NCBI GenBank assembly: GCA_036936605.1 | Contig: JAUPFV010000005.1 | Span: 150,165,195 to 150,229,194 of the forward strand | Source of the DNA: Limnanthes douglasii subsp. nivea | Lineage: Eukaryota; Streptophyta; Magnoliopsida; Brassicales; Limnanthaceae | Direction of reading: 5' to 3' | Length of the DNA: 64,000 nt | Shown: positions 31,810 through 44,410 of the stretch, piece after piece | How the letters are laid out: every line of letters starts with the position of its first letter | How positions within the stretch are numbered: position 1 is the first letter of the stretch | The notes under the pieces: generated by a model | What the model was told of the DNA's origin: nothing | Seen by the model: the letters and a program-made list of their open reading frames with translations, nothing else | The model's database searches: none | Program-made: the position numbers and the translations under genes

Positions 31810-32937
31810 AGGAACCCCCTAATTCATTAAATATGCGTGAAAAATAATTATTTTTATGAATTATAATAAAATCACTTGTAATGATGACGTTGTTGGAATA
31901 TTCAGTGGTTATGGAACACGTGGTGAATTCCAAGTAGTTTACTCTAACAATAAAGTCGTTTACCTTCTAAATAGCGCTTGGGTTTTGGTGAAAATGTGCG
32001 ATTGGTTTTAATTTTGCATGACAACCGCCATCCCATCACCCGTGGAATAAAAAACCACTTAGTATCCTAATACCAAGTCACAATTTACTTGCTCGATAGG
32101 CGTCTGATCGTTTCTTTAATATCAACTCTTGCTCGGCCTGCTCAATGAGGCGTCTATTTAGCCGAGCTCTCCGTTGTATTATGAGCCATTGTCACTCTCC
32201 ATTGATCGGTAGCCTTGTTGGCTCCTATTGGCTTCTCAGATCGCTCTTGATGATATGAATCTGCTTTGTACCATTCCTCCATGAGGCCTCTATCTATTTT
32301 CCAAGTCTCCTATGCTCTGCTCATTTATAGTCTATGGTAGATATTTGAACAATCCTCTATTGTTGATTTATGCTCGGTTTGCTCAATGAGGCGTCTGTTT
32401 AAACAAGCTCAACTTTGTAGTAAGAATTATTTTCGTCCACTATCTATCGGTTGCCTTGTCGGCTCCCTTTAGGTTTTTGGCTGACCCTCTATGATATAGC
32501 TCTGCTCTGCATGGGGTTTCGATTATGATTCATTCTTTGTTTCATAATGTGCCTCCTTGTTTAACCGTCTGTTCGTATTATTACCTGCTCGATTTGTAAT
32601 TATTTATGAATTCTTTCCTTTCCCCTCTGCTCGAACGTATTAGGTGATGGGAATTCCCTCATCAAGGAACCCCCTAATTCATTAAATATACGTGAAAAAT
32701 AAAAAATGTATGAATTATAATAAAATCACTTGTAATGATGATGTTGTTGGAATATTCAGTGGTTATGGAACACGTGGTGAATTCCAAGTAGTTTACTATG
32801 ACAATAAAGTCGTTTACCTTCTAAATATCGCTTGGGTTTTGGTGAAAATGTGCGATTGGTTTTAATTTTGCATGACAACCGCCATCCCATCACCCGTGGA
32901 ATAAAAAACCACTTAGTATCCTAATACCAAGTCACAA
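31229..32937. repeat. Tandem duplication of about 0.86 kb (T3 LTR end plus 3' internal sequence)
   Basis: Copy 1 is 31229-32093, copy 2 is 32094-32937. Each holds the outer two thirds of the LTR, the polypurine tract and about 280 bp of internal sequence. The copies differ at a modest number of positions. TTTA is shared by the start of copy 1 (31229), the junction (32094) and the end of copy 2 (32938). Copy 2 therefore includes a second partial LTR (32094 to about 32663). Confidence 0.93.
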
Positions 32938-33339
32938 TTTAGAAATAAGTAACAATCTATTGAGGGAAGCAGTTTACCTTTTGGCGAGAGAAATCAAATT
33001 TGCTTTGAATGAAGTAGGCTATATATCCATTTTTAACGCTTGTCATCAACCCAGAAGGTATTTTTATGTTCTAATTTTTTTGTTTCTTTCTGAGTTAGCG
33101 TTGGTGCATGAAACCTTAGTTTCTCAGCTATTAATGTTGATCCATGGTTCATTACCTTTGGTAAAAGAATATCATATTTAGGAATCGTGATTGTGCATGA
33201 GATGTCCGTTCAAATTGTTTAATCTTACACATCCATTTGGTTTATTACAGTCGGGATGGGCCTAAAATATATTATAAAGAAGCAGTGAAACCAGTTAAAG
33301 TTGTGAATACCAAATTCAAAGATCCTGATATTTTGAAAA
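32938..33339. other. T3 3' internal sequence without genes
   Basis: About 400 bp between the duplication and the antisense ORF. AT-rich; only weak, short open frames. This would be the upstream region of the antisense ORF. Confidence 0.4.
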
Positions 33340-35815
33340 GTCATTTTGACCGAATAATACCCAAGTATGTGGTATCTTGACAACCATGGTCTACTGAGCT
33401 TTAGGGCTAGGTATGGTATTCCTACTGATGTCACAATTAAGGTCCCGGAAGTCGGTGAGCATCCACATCAGGCGAGGGAGAACGAGACCTGCCTATACAC
33501 TACGGTTTTTAACTGTGGCTTACGGCTGCCATTACCGTTATTGGTACGAGATTTTTTTAGTTTCATATGTATATACCCCACATAGTTAGTAGCCAACGGG
33601 TGAAGATTTTTTCTTAATGTAGTGTTAAGTGCATACCTATTAGGTATCTCAGGTTTCCTGACTGACTTGTTGGTCGTTGTAGATGTGACAAAACTGGCCA
33701 ACTCACCTTTCTTTAATAGCCAATTGACCGGAAGTAGGAAGATAGTTGAGTTCCCTACCTCTGAGAAGAATTGGAAGAACTTCTTTATGTTTGTATTGGG
33801 GAACTAGGAGCATGAAGATGCTTTGAGTAATCTACAGTTGGAACGTCGTGGAATGTTAAGTGTAAGAAGGAAAATTTATAGCCTACTTAGTTAAGAGCTT
33901 GGTGAAAAAACTAACTTATGTATTTGATTGATGCAAGTGAAGGAATTAACCAAGAGTGATGCAAGGAGGGTATAGCTGAGGGTGCAAAGAATTCCTTAAT
34001 ACAGGTAGCTAACTTAGCCAACCAGACGTGGTTACAAGAGCCAGGTAGGTTTTTTACTCAAGTTAATTTCTTGAAAGCTGGGTGTTGGCCAGTTCCTGAA
34101 CTAACTATTGTAAAGGAGGACAAATTTATAATGGCATATAGTGGAGATGTGGCCAATACCAAATGTCTTTGAGCTTTGATGGAACAAAAGTACCATGATC
34201 GTAATAGTATAGGGGTATGGTTGTTTGTGCCTCATGTCGAATACTAGGGAGGCAGGGAACTCGTCGTCCTTGCAGTGTCAAAACGAGAAAGAAAGTAAGC
34301 TGAGAGCTGCTCATGAATTGGGGGAGGTTAATCAGAAGGTAGAAGATGTTGTTCCACCAAGGAATGGATTTGGGAGAGACCAAACTCGACAAGCTCGAGA
34401 AGGAGATGATGAATCAGAGAATCAGGTGAGTCCTCTGATCATAAAAGCATGTGTAATACTAGATGCAGTTCCTCTAATAATGAAGAAACTTCAACTGGTA
34501 GATGAAGATGATATTGATGGGGCCCGAGGGTCAGGTGATCTAGTGAAGACAACTTAAGGTACAAATGTCGACAAGTGTCAGGGCAAAACACACGAGCTAA
34601 TAGTTTTAGACGAGGCACAAGTGGGAGCTCAACCGAACAGAGATACAACAAATGTTGAAGACGGGAGGACCAAAAAAAATATATCCTGAAAGAGATAGCT
34701 TACAAATTGGAGCATTTTGTCAAAATGACGATTGTCTCTCTGTCTGCGTCGCTTGTATAAAAGACGGGTTCTGGGTCAGCCTGCGTGAATGTGGTGAGAC
34801 CGGATTTGCTACCAAAAGAGAAAGAGACTGATACGAACAAAGGGAAAAAGGTACCAGAGGAATTCCTGCAACAAGATGTGGTAATGTTACCTCCATCAAT
34901 GTTAATGTTCAAACAATTTAAACATATCCTAGAGTTGTCCAATTATAACAACATGCCTATGAGTGAGATACTGTAGAGGAAAATGGAGATGGTGATCGAA
35001 GTACTTTATGCTTGTACGTTAGATTTTTGTTTAGCAAAAATATATGTTATGCTAACCTTATTGGGAGCAAAGATGTATCATAACTTTGTGGTTTTATCAT
35101 ACTAACGAATGTCTAAAGCTGATTGTCAACTCATGGAGAAATGGAAACCTAAACCCATATTTTTTGGATCAGTGAGAGGGTTGACTATTGAGCTGGCTAG
35201 ATTTAAGAATGCATATGGAGTAGCCAAGGAAAGTAAGGACAAATTAGTTAAGAAGAATGGAAGTCTGCATCAGAAATTGACCGTGCTCCAAGGTGCCCTG
35301 ACTACCTCTAAAGCGACATGCAAAGAGCTGACCACTGAGAATGCCGCACTGATAGCCCAGAACAACGAAATAATTAAAAAAACCGAGGACGTGATGTCCC
35401 AAAGAAGTACCCTTCTCACTCAAAATGTAGCTCAAGCTAAAAGAGTTGAAGATCAGTATGAGTGCATTATCGGTCTCAATTTGGAGAATGGGAAGTTGAC
35501 GTCTACAGTGGTAGAGTTAAAGGTAACGATGGAGCAATAACGTAGACTACTTCTGAAGAAGACGTTATTAGATTTGAGTGAGAGGGAGGCACATGTAATT
35601 GAGGTTTCTATGGCGATGATGACATATAAATAGAAAGAGGCTATAGCTGAGCTGCTGTCTTTGAACCCAGGTATGAAGTTGGGCTCGTTTAAAAAGTTTG
35701 GACTTAACGAGAAGCGATGCTCGAATGGGGGTACGCCATATGTCATGCCAACGCGGTCGCAACATGAGCTAAGTGATGTGCCCACCTCGGTAATTGAAGT
35801 AGCCGTTGTGTAGTA
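33340..35815 (+). pseudogene. T3 antisense ORF ('putative gypsy type transposon' protein), broken
   Basis: Opposite to T3 pol. N-terminal domain near 33370-33790: YLDNHGLLSFRARYGIPTDV, TIKVPEVGEHPHQ, FNCGLRLPL, GFLTDLLVVVDVTKLANSP and GSRKIVEFPTSEKNWKNFF, matching the T2 antisense ORF in order. A long open segment, 35109-35540 (143 codons), is a coiled coil: KLVKKNGSLHQKLTVLQGAL, then TTENAALIAQNNEIIKKTED. The end, LLSLNPGMKLGSFKKFGLNE, corresponds to T2 LLTLNPSVDLGVLKKFALVE. Frameshifts and stops break it. Role unknown. Confidence 0.74.
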
Positions 35816-36144
35816 AGGCGTTGAACGAATACAAGTAGCCGTTGTTTGATGCCTGAAACAATGCATGTTTGAAAAGTCGTTGACTCTACTATGTTGCTTG
35901 GAGAATGTTTTGTAATCGTAACCGAACTCATATCTATTTATTTTAATCATGTTGTTCAAAAAATTAAACTATTCTAATCACATCGCTATGTAGTCGTCAT
36001 TGTTTGTACTAGTATACGATAGCAATCGTGGAGCTTCTTAAGTTATGGAGGTAGTGTTTATCTATTATAAATATGGAACATTTCGTCACAATGTCGCGCT
36101 TTATTAAGCTTTTTACGTAAGTCAGTTAGACCCTATTCTGCGGA

Positions 36145-36350
36145 GAAGTCAGTTAGACCCTATTGTGTGGCCCGTTCAAGGGTTTGATCCAAGATCAGTT
36201 TGCCTTACGTAGCTATAAGCGAGATATACTCTTTAGCTTATTCGTGGCGAGGTCATTTAAACCCTATTAAGTGGCCTCGTTAAAGGCTTGATGCTAGATC
36301 AGTTCACGTTACTTAGCCTGTAGGCATGACACGTAGTCCTTTCGTATTAA
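36145..36350. repeat. Two 104-bp tandem units in T3 3' sequence
   Basis: GAAGTCAGTTAGACCCTATT at 36145 and GAGGTCATTTAAACCCTATT at 36249 begin two related units (shared AAGATCAGTT/TAGATCAGTT, CCGTTCAAGGG/TCGTTAAAGGC). An extra GTCAGTTAGACCCTATT lies at 36121. The 35816-36600 stretch otherwise has no gene. Confidence 0.65.
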
Positions 36351-36599
36351 TAGACTCTATGGTCTAGCTCAGCATGGCCCCTTGTGCATCCCGTAGGCGT
36401 GGTCGTTGACTTGTTTGTCTATTTTAAGGATGGAGAAAATGAATAAACAAATACACGCATTCGCGAAAACGATTAATTTTATTGTAGTAAACAAAAGGAA
36501 AAGTCTAATGCTTCGTTAAAAAACCTTCCCACGCTATCAGTACGGAGAAAAATGCATCGTTTTGATTACATAGTGTGGCGATATAAATTTAAATGGTGA

Positions 36600-37720
36600 A
36601 TATTCCATGGGTTCTTAAATTCATTCCCTTTGGCGTCAGCGAGGCGGTATACTTCCCTGTACCCTTTGGACATGATTGTGTACAGACCTTCCCAATTTGG
36701 TGCGACCTTGCCTAGTGCTTTATCACCTAAGCCTTGGAAAAACGTTTGTCATTACCTTATCACCAACCAGCAGGATACGAGGTTTTAGTCGAGCGTTAAA
36801 AGACCCTCACATTAGGCTCTTGTAGTGCTCTGCTCGGACTCATGCTTGATCGCGTCATTCTTCGATAAGGTCTGCACTTACTAGGTCAGTAGTATTTCTA
36901 TACTCATCGTAATTATTGATCCTATGACTCAGGATGATAATATTTGTTGGGACCACAACCTTAGTGTCGTAGACCAAGGATAATGGAGTTTCCCTGATTG
37001 TAGTTCGCAGGGTAGTTCGATATGCCCAAAAAACTCTGGTCAGCTTGTTTGGCGATTTCCCATTGGCCCCATTGAGCTTCTTTTTTTGCCTTCTAATATA
37101 GTGTGGTTCATTACCTCAACTTTTCTATTTTCTTGGGGATAGTACGGTGTGAAAAAATGTTGACGGATGCCAAAACTTTTGCATAATACACTGAACACCA
37201 TATTGTGAAACCAAAGACGATTGTCTGTCATCAGGACGCGAGGTATTGGAAGTCGAGGTAAAATCTATTGAAGATTAAAGTCACATATTTATTGGGCTCG
37301 GGTATGAGAGAGAGCCTTGGCCTCAACCCATTCAGTGAAATAATCTACTACCACTACCAAAAACTGTCATTTAGCAGTCGCCGTAGGAAGCGGCCCTACT
37401 AAGTCAATGCCTCATTTGTCGAAAAGGCAAAGGACAACAACCACCTGCATCGAATCACTCGGCAGATGACCAGTGTTGGCAAACTTTCAGCATTGAGTGC
37501 ATTATTGAATAATTTTTCAGCATCGACGGAAAATTTAGGCCAGTAATAACTTGCTAATAAAAAATGTCGAATAAGGCTGCGATACACGTAATGTGCCCCA
37601 GTGTCGCCATTATATAGGTCATGCAAAATCGAGGTAGCCTTGGCAGAATCCAAACAATGGAGTAGAGGTTGTGCGGAGATTTTTCTATATAGGATGTCGT
37701 CCAATAGAAAATATTTAGCT
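36600..37720 (-). pseudogene. T3 integrase remnant
   Basis: Minus-strand pieces: MDDILYRKISAQPLLHCLDS, LHDLYNGDTGAHYVYRSLI (HHCC histidines), HFLLASYYWPKFSVDAEKLF, then TDNRLWFHN (second catalytic Asp region), FFTPYYPQENRKVEVMNHTI (catalytic Glu), and to the left SLVYDTKVVVPTNIIILSHR and PRILLVGDKVM of the C-terminal part. Stops and frameshifts throughout. Confidence 0.82.
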
Positions 37721-38700
37721 GCTTTTAGTTGGAGAGCTCAAACAGATTCTTTTTCAGTTGGTAAGGTGCCAACTTGGAGATATGTGAGGTAAGTTTGTCT
37801 CCAGTTATTGGTGTGGTCGATCACGCAGACTTCATCGCTCTGATACATACTTTCTATGGTGGGTAATTGTTGTAGTAGTATGAGAGGATGTTTGCCAATT
37901 GTTGCTGTTTTGGATAAGCTTTCAGCGTCGAAGTTGTGCAACTGGGGCACTTGATCGTATGCTACTGCGTCCAATTAGGTTTCAAATTCCTTAAGAGCTG
38001 CCAAATACCCACGAATATCCTCATTCTTAGCATCGTATGAATCGTTCGCTTGATTGATGACTAATTGTAAATCTGATCGGAGTCGTAGCATCCTGGCCCC
38101 GCATATAAGTGTTAAATTCATTCGACAAATCGCGGCCTCGTATTATGCTATGTTGTTTGTTACCGGGAAATTAAAGTAGACCGCTTGGCAGATTTCCTCT
38201 CTGGTAGGTGGTTTAAGAATGATACCCGCCCCTCCATCGGATATGTTAGATGCTTCATTTTATTCGACGAGCCATTCTAAATGTTTGTGCTTTGCCAAGG
38301 TTTAATTAGGCAGGGGTCCTTCGCGGGGTGTGGACAATTCTGTGAGGAAATCAGCTAAAGCTTGACCCTTAATTTCTGTGCGAGGTTTGAAATTGATGTC
38401 GTATTCTCCTAATTCAATACTCTATTTGGTGACTCTGCCTGATGCATCGGGTATCTGCACACAACTTTGAGTTGGAGAGAGGTTCAGATAATTGTGTGTC
38501 CTTGAATATATGGTCGCATCTTTCGAGCTGCTACCACCAGGGCAAGCGCGAGTTTCTCCATATTGAGTACCGAGTCTCAACGTCTATTAAAGTTTTAATG
38601 GCATAGTAAATTGGTCGCTGCACGCCACCTACTTCTCTAATTAAGACTACACTGACCGAGTAAAGTGAAACAAATAAATATAAGAACAGAGTCTCACCAG
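37721..38700 (-). pseudogene. T3 RNase H and second RNase H remnant
   Basis: Minus strand, corresponding in order to the T1 segment at 736-1900. Blocks of the first RNase H (KMRPYIQGHTII-like reading near 38500, IELGEYDINFKPRTEIKGQA near 38370-38420) and of the archaeal-type RNase H (region 37980-38290) are recognisable through stops. A 78-codon piece, 37738-37974 (MDAVAYDQVPQLHNFDAESL), follows it. Confidence 0.7.
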
Positions 38701-39548
38701 TTTCTGGTGCTTAAAGTATTTCAGGCGAGGTGAGATAATGTTTTAGTGCCTCGAAGCAGTGTTACGCTCATATGTCCATGCAAATATTTTAGTTCTTCGG
38801 ACAATCTCAAAGAAAGGTAACTTTTGTAAGAGGCTCGAAAAATAAAGCGCGACAATGCTACTAACCGAACCGTAAGACAATTGACCTCTTTCACGTTTAT
38901 AGGTGGGGCCATCTTGGTAACTACCTGTAACTTTTTCGGGTCCGCCTCGATTCTTCTTTTGCTCACCACATAACCGAGAAATTTGCATTTTTCTCGCCAA
39001 AAGAACACTTCACTGGGTTAAACTTTAATTTATGTTGATGTAAAACGCCGAGCACAATTTGAAGTACCTCAAGCTGCTTTTCTGATGTGTGTGTTTTAAA
39101 AATAATTTCATATATGTATGCCTCCATGTGTTAACCCATATGGTCTTTGAAGATGTGACTGCCAAACTTTGGTATGTGGATCTTACATTTTTCAAACCGA
39201 ATGGCATCACGGTATAGCAGTATAACCCGCACTCGGTTTGAAATGTCGTGTTCTCTTTATCAGATGGGCTAAGGAGAATTTAGTTATATCCAGAGTACAC
39301 TTCCATAAAAGAAAGATATTCACAACCCCAATTTGAATCCACCAACTGATCAATACGAGGCAGAGGAAATGTGTCTTTTGGGCAAACTTGATTCAGATCG
39401 GTGGAATGGACGCACATTCTCCATTGGCCTCCCTTCCTTTTTATCAGTAATCGGTTCGCTATCCAAACTGGGTATCTAGCTCGCCTGATATGACCAAACT
39501 GTGATAGGTTATTTACCTTGGTATTTATAGCCTCCTACTTTCGAGAGA
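38701..39548 (-). pseudogene. T3 reverse transcriptase remnant
   Basis: Minus-strand pieces MMPFGLKNVRSTYQSL (39210), FFWREKCKFLGYVVSKRRIE, ADPKKLQVVTKMAPPINVKE and LVALSRFIFRASYKS. The stretch that should contain the YVDD active site (about 39080-39150) is garbled by frameshifts (YMKLFLKHTHQKSS). The enzyme is not functional. Confidence 0.8.
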
Positions 39549-40218
39549 TCATGATTGCCGCTTCTGTCGCACGGGGTTGACATATGGATTTGTTTCTAAG
39601 TCATGGAGAATAATAGAGGGGTCTACCCTTGACAAGTCAAGAGTGTCCCATGAGAAAATATCCAATTTTCTCCCTACCAAGTCAAGTAATAATTGTTTAA
39701 AAACAGAATCCAAATTTTTACCTAATCGCAGAGTACGACCCTCTGCTACTATTTCTTCAATGGAATCGTTTTGGCCTGCCTCTCGAGAATCATCAACAGG
39801 ATCAAACGGTGGCAGTGTTTGGCCGTCTTTCTCACGCACTCCCCTCCCGCTAATTGCTATCAGATGGGGTTTGTCGGGTTCACGAATGATCCCGACTGTA
39901 TTTCTTACTGGATAGTTGATACATTGCCTAAACGTGCAAGGGGTAGCCTTCATCCTGTGAAGCCAAGGCCGACCGATGATCGCGTGATAAGGTCTTGGGG
40001 CGTGAGAAATCATAAACAGTGTTTTTAGGTCTTGTGGCCCCATACCAGACTATAACGATCAGCTTGACTTCATCCACGCACTAAAAGGCCTTGCCTTTGT
40101 ATCCTACTAAGGTCCGCTGCATTGGTTTGTAAGGTGGGACCTCGTACATGGGGTCGTAGATGGACTTGAAAATAATATGGGTTGAGCTCCCTCCATCTAC
40201 TAATACCCGAGTTACCAT
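39549..40218 (-). pseudogene. T3 protease and linker, left of T4
   Basis: Reading leftward from T4: VTRVLVDGGSSTHIIFKSIY (a DGG in place of the usual DTG/DSG), SDAPRPYHAI-type block as SHAPRPYHAIIGRPWLHRMK (in the 164-codon open frame 40043-39549), then the linker with AEGRTLRLGKNLDSVFKQLL and LDIFSWDTLDLS. T4 is inserted immediately before the catalytic motif; the other half of this coding region resumes at 50053. Confidence 0.84.
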
Positions 40219-40641
40219 TGATAAGGGAAGGAAATTATGGTGATAAATAAGCTTTGGTGAGGTAAATACAAGGGTAAAATTGGTGTAATTAATTGTTAAG
40301 GACTAGTCTAAGGAAAACATAAGGACGAAGGGGGTCAAATGTAATAACTAGTAAATTTGTTTATGAATAGTAGAGGCGTGGGTGAGAAATCCACTTAACA
40401 ATGGTAAATATGTAATTTTATAGTTGATCTCATATACTATATAAAATATATTCCCTTTTGGGAAAAAAAGTCTAATGATTAGTCAATGATTGCTACATTT
40501 ATTCCTTTTTGTCTCTTTCTCTCTCTAATCACTCAGTTTATCTCTCTAAAAGTACCTCATACGAACATTTCTTTGACATACACTTCCATACGAACATATT
40601 CTTAGCATGATTAATAACTAAGAAGTAACTGAATTCATCAG
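40219..40641 (+). repeat. 5' LTR of T4
   Basis: 423 bp, starts TGATAAGGGAAGGAAATTAT, ends CTGAATTCATCA. TATA-like ACTATATAAAATATA near 40436-40450. Confidence 0.93.
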
Positions 40642-40642
40642 T

Positions 40643-40660
40643 GGCGCCGTCGGTGGGAAC
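40643..40660 (+). other. Primer binding site of T4
   Basis: TGGCGCCGTCGGTGGGAA, one base after the LTR, the Tat type. Confidence 0.92.
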
Positions 40661-40739
40661 GTGAGTGGTACCCGGAATCGTCGTTCCAAAACCATAAAAT
40701 TAATCTTAAAATATTATAATAGCAATAGAAGCTGAAATC

Positions 40740-42560
40740 TATGGAGAGATAGAGGCTGATTTCAAAAACCATGCGATCAGAGACTCATATGGAGATCTCA
40801 TGATTGAGGAACAAGTAACAAATAAATGAACCAATAATGGTCGATATGCTAGAGAGCTACTCGAAGAATCTGGCTTGGTAGCTAGGTGAAACGAATTATT
40901 AAAAGATATTGAAATGCTTAATGCTAAAAAAGTGATAATCAGTTTGCAAAGAATTAAGTTAGAAGTCTGACAAGAACAAACAATAGCAGACCCAGGAAAA
41001 AATGTTTCTCAGTCCCAGGAGAGGCCTCATAGAAAAAGTTATCGTTCTTCCAAAAGACGAGTAAGATCTGGATAATTCTATGAATCAACATAATCTAGTG
41101 AGTATACGCCTTTTAGCTCTAATAAATATCTGTTTTCAGATATAGATACTCGATATAAGACAATTTATAGACAAAGAGATTCGATGGGGCATAAAGGTTC
41201 TCATCGAGCTGCTTGAAAAACTAAGGATTCGAGGAATGAAAACGTGATCATGGAAATAAAAAGTTGTATTCCAAATTGCCTGATAAAGTGGTAAATGTAA
41301 CTCAACAAGAACATAAAACTCCTCGAAGGAAAATTCAGTCGGGCAACTATAACCAAGATTAGCATATAAGTAATCAATTGATGTTCTCATCTGAGAAAGG
41401 ATTGTATGCGGCCGCAAATGAAGATCCGGGGGGGGGGGAGTGCGTATAAAATGGGGCACAATTTGAGATCATCTCCACTCTCCCCGGAAATTCTGTCTCG
41501 TCATCTACCGAACTGGTTTGATATCTCTAAACTGGAAAAGTTTGATGGAACAGAAGATCCAGATAGCCATATGGAACAACTCAAGAATTTCATGATCAAT
41601 TATGACGATGATAATAAACTTTTATGTAGGGATTTCTCACAACCTTTCAAGAATGCTGCATCAAAATGGTATAATCGTTTACCTCAAGGGTGTATCAAGA
41701 ATTTTGACATGTTCTGGAACATCTTCCACCAGTATTATGTAAGAAGCAAAACGTTTCGAGTAAACAGGGATACTATAATCTATTTCTGGCATAAGATGGG
41801 GGAAAGTCTCAAATAATATACGAAGCATTTCATCCAAGTCAAAACAGATATGGAATTCTGCGAGGAGAATGTGGCTCTGGGTGCGTTTCGAATGGTGTGT
41901 CTTTTAGGGGTAATGAAGGATAATGCTGCAGAAATACATGCTATAACGTTCGAAACATTATTAGATCAGATATAAAAACGAATTTTGGTGGAAGAAACTA
42001 GGGCATCAGAATTAGAGTTTATGTCAAAGTTTAATCTAAATCAGTTTTATCAAGATGCAACAATGGTAAGAAGCAGTGTCCCACCAGCAAATGTCTGACA
42101 ACAATTATCACAACCAACTAATGTGGTCTGACCCCGAGCACCTGTTCAAGTTATAAGTCCGGCTCCTCTAAGAGTGAAAGAGTATGCACCAGTAGTCAAC
42201 GGTCATCAATATGTCCGACCCATGTCAAATAAATGGATCCGACCTGCTCATCTTGCCGAACTAACCGAGTGTGTGGAAACTATCTTTGAGATTCAAAGGT
42301 ACATTTCAGAAAACCATTTCTGAATCAAACTGCAAGGGAGAACGGAAAAAATAAATATTTCTAGTACTACGAGGACATCGATCATGATACAATACTTGAT
42401 AGAAAATTGGAAGTTAACAGCGTTTTTGAAGAAAAATTCTTCAATTGCTCCAAAACAAAAAGTTATCCTAAATCAAGAAGATGCTTTAATGATATTGGAA
42501 GACATTTATGAAGAATCTATTGATGCGTTCGACATATCCACCGAATAATTTAGATCCAAA
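40740..42560 (+). pseudogene. T4 gag remnant
   Basis: The best part is a 136-codon open frame, 41406-41816: RSSPLSPEILSRHLPNWFDI, SKLEKFDGTEDPDSHMEQLK and NAASKWYNRLPQGCIKNFDM. It is closely related to T1 gag (SKLEKYDGKRDPDNHLEAF). After the stop come EFCEENVALGAFR and, near 42230, NKWIRPAHLAELTECVETIF, parallel to T1 NKWIRPAYFADLTEC. The zinc-knuckle region (about 42350-42400) is degraded. An 11-base G run lies at about 41428-41438 (AAGATCC before it, AGTGCG after). Confidence 0.82.
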
Positions 42561-43300
42561 ACCGGGCATAAACAGTATAAATGTAATAGAAGAGTCGATA
42601 TCGAGAGGAAAGGTTAGTAAGAGAATGTTACCAATTTTTTTGAATCACTAACAATTTTTTGAGGAGAAACTGTTGTAGTGGTATCGAATTATTCTCGAAC
42701 GAGACGTATTGTTAGTCTAACAACACAACTCGAAGTAGGCACTTCAACACATTTGTATAAAAGTTTGTCTCTAATAATGTTTTTCAAAGATGACGATATG
42801 AGAGATGCAGCTGGTCCACATGAGGATGCAGTAGTCATGGTGGCGGATATAGTTGGGAACGAGATAAAAAACATTCCAGTTGATACATGAAGTTTGACCA
42901 ACATCATGTTTATGACTACTTATAGCAAGATCAAGAACCCTTCAATGATCCTACAATCGGATCAAACGATAGTCGGATTTACTGGGGCTACATCTGAGGT
43001 AGTCGGAGAATTTGAATGAAGGGTCGAGTTGGGTCGGGGACCGTTCAAAAAGGTAGTCACATTCTTGTTTGTTGTGGTAGACGCCCCTACATCTTATAAT
43101 GCTATCTTTAGAAGGTCTTAGTTATCCAAAATACATGTTGAGTTTTCAAACGTCCATCAATGTTTAAAATTTGTTGTGGAAAAAAATATGGGAACAATTA
43201 GAAGCATCCCGAAGATGGCAATAGAATGTTACCGAGTAGCTCTGGCCCTAAACAGATTAAGGGGGTTGAGTCAAAGAAAGAATAATAGTTAGTAATGGTT
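42561..43300 (+). pseudogene. T4 protease remnant with a stop in the active site
   Basis: IPVDT then TGA then SLTNIMFMTTYSKI (42874-42930): the Gly codon of the catalytic DTG has become a stop. Further on come FTGATSEVVGEFE, VELGRGPFKKVVTF and VVVDAPTSYNAIFRRS, the last being the family's NAI-GRPWL block with changes, then VHQCLKFVVEKNMGTIR. Confidence 0.82.
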
Positions 43301-44410
43301 CTCTGAGGATCCCATCATGTGTATGATTCGAGGGAAGACTTCGGGTTCATGGTCCCAGATGACAGGTTCGAGGACTATGTCTTTTCTCCGGGTAGAAGCC
43401 TCAAAATCGGCACGAAACTATCTTTGAAGGTAATGGAAAATTTAATCAAGTTTTTATCAACAAAGTTACATTTGTTTGCATGGTGTACAGAGGATGTTAC
43501 AGGGGTCCAGAGAATGTTATTCGTCATAGGCTAGCAGTGCGAAGTAACGTTTATCCGATTATCCATAATATGAGATCTTTTTCTCAAGAAATATTTGAAG
43601 CTATTATGGCGGGGGTGGATCTTTTGACTAAAGTGGGCCACATACGGGATTCAAAATATCCTTTATGGACGGCTAATCCTGTCCTAGTAAAGAAGAAAAA
43701 TGGTAAATGACGAATGTGTGTGGACTTCACTGATCTAAACATGTGCCCATAATAGATTAGCTAGTTGATTCGACCTCCGGAAATGGACAAATCTCTTTTA
43801 TGTATGATTATGTCGGGAATAATCATATCCAAATGGATCCAAAAGATTAGGAGAGTACAACTTTCATCACCGGAAAAGTCTACACTATAATAAGGTAATG
43901 TTGTTTGGGTTATAGAACGCTGGAGAAACTTACCAACGCTTGATAAACAAAGATTTTGAGACTCAAATTGGGAGAAACTTTGAGGTTTATATTGATGACA
44001 TGTTAGTCAAAATTGCAAGGGATGAGAACCATTTGGCAGACTTATAAGAAACTTTTGCTAACTAGACCAAGATAAATTTGAAGTTGAATCCAGAAAAGTG
44101 TACATTCGAGGTAAGATTCGGAATGTTTTCAAGGTATATAGTCAGTGAGCATGGTATAGAAGTCAACCCATTACAACTAAAGGCTCTGAGTACTATGGCA
44201 CAACCAAGAACGATCAAAGGGGTATAAATCCTAACAAGAGGATTGACAACATTAAACAGGTTCATGTCACGGTCATCAGATAAATGTGCTCCCTTTTTTC
44301 AAGTGCTAAGAAGATCAATTTCTTTTGATTGGACCCAAGAATGATCAGAATATTTTCATTAAATCAAAGAGTACCTTTCTTCACCATAGATCTTGATGAA
44401 GCCAAATCTG
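43301..44410 (+). pseudogene. T4 reverse transcriptase remnant
   Basis: Linker (PGRSLKIGTKLSLKVMENLI), then IMAGVDLLTKVGHIRDSKYP, LWTANPVLVKKKNGK, stop, RMCVDFTDLNMCP, MDPKD, ESTTFITGK, the active-site block read as YIDDMLVKIARDENHLADL (43990-44040), KINLKLNPEKCTFEVRF and RFMSRSSDKCAPFFQVL. The order and wording follow T1 RT closely. Numerous stops and frame changes. Confidence 0.84.

Noticed and set aside
32094..32663. A second T3-like LTR from an independent insertion
   Set aside because: It starts mid-LTR and is followed by the same internal sequence as the first copy; explained by the tandem duplication.
41406..41445. GCGGCCGC (NotI) at 41408-41415 next to an 11-base G run, as a cloning or vector artefact
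   Set aside because: Flanking sequence on both sides is ordinary T4 gag leader and gag; no vector sequence is seen. The G run could still hide a base-count error.
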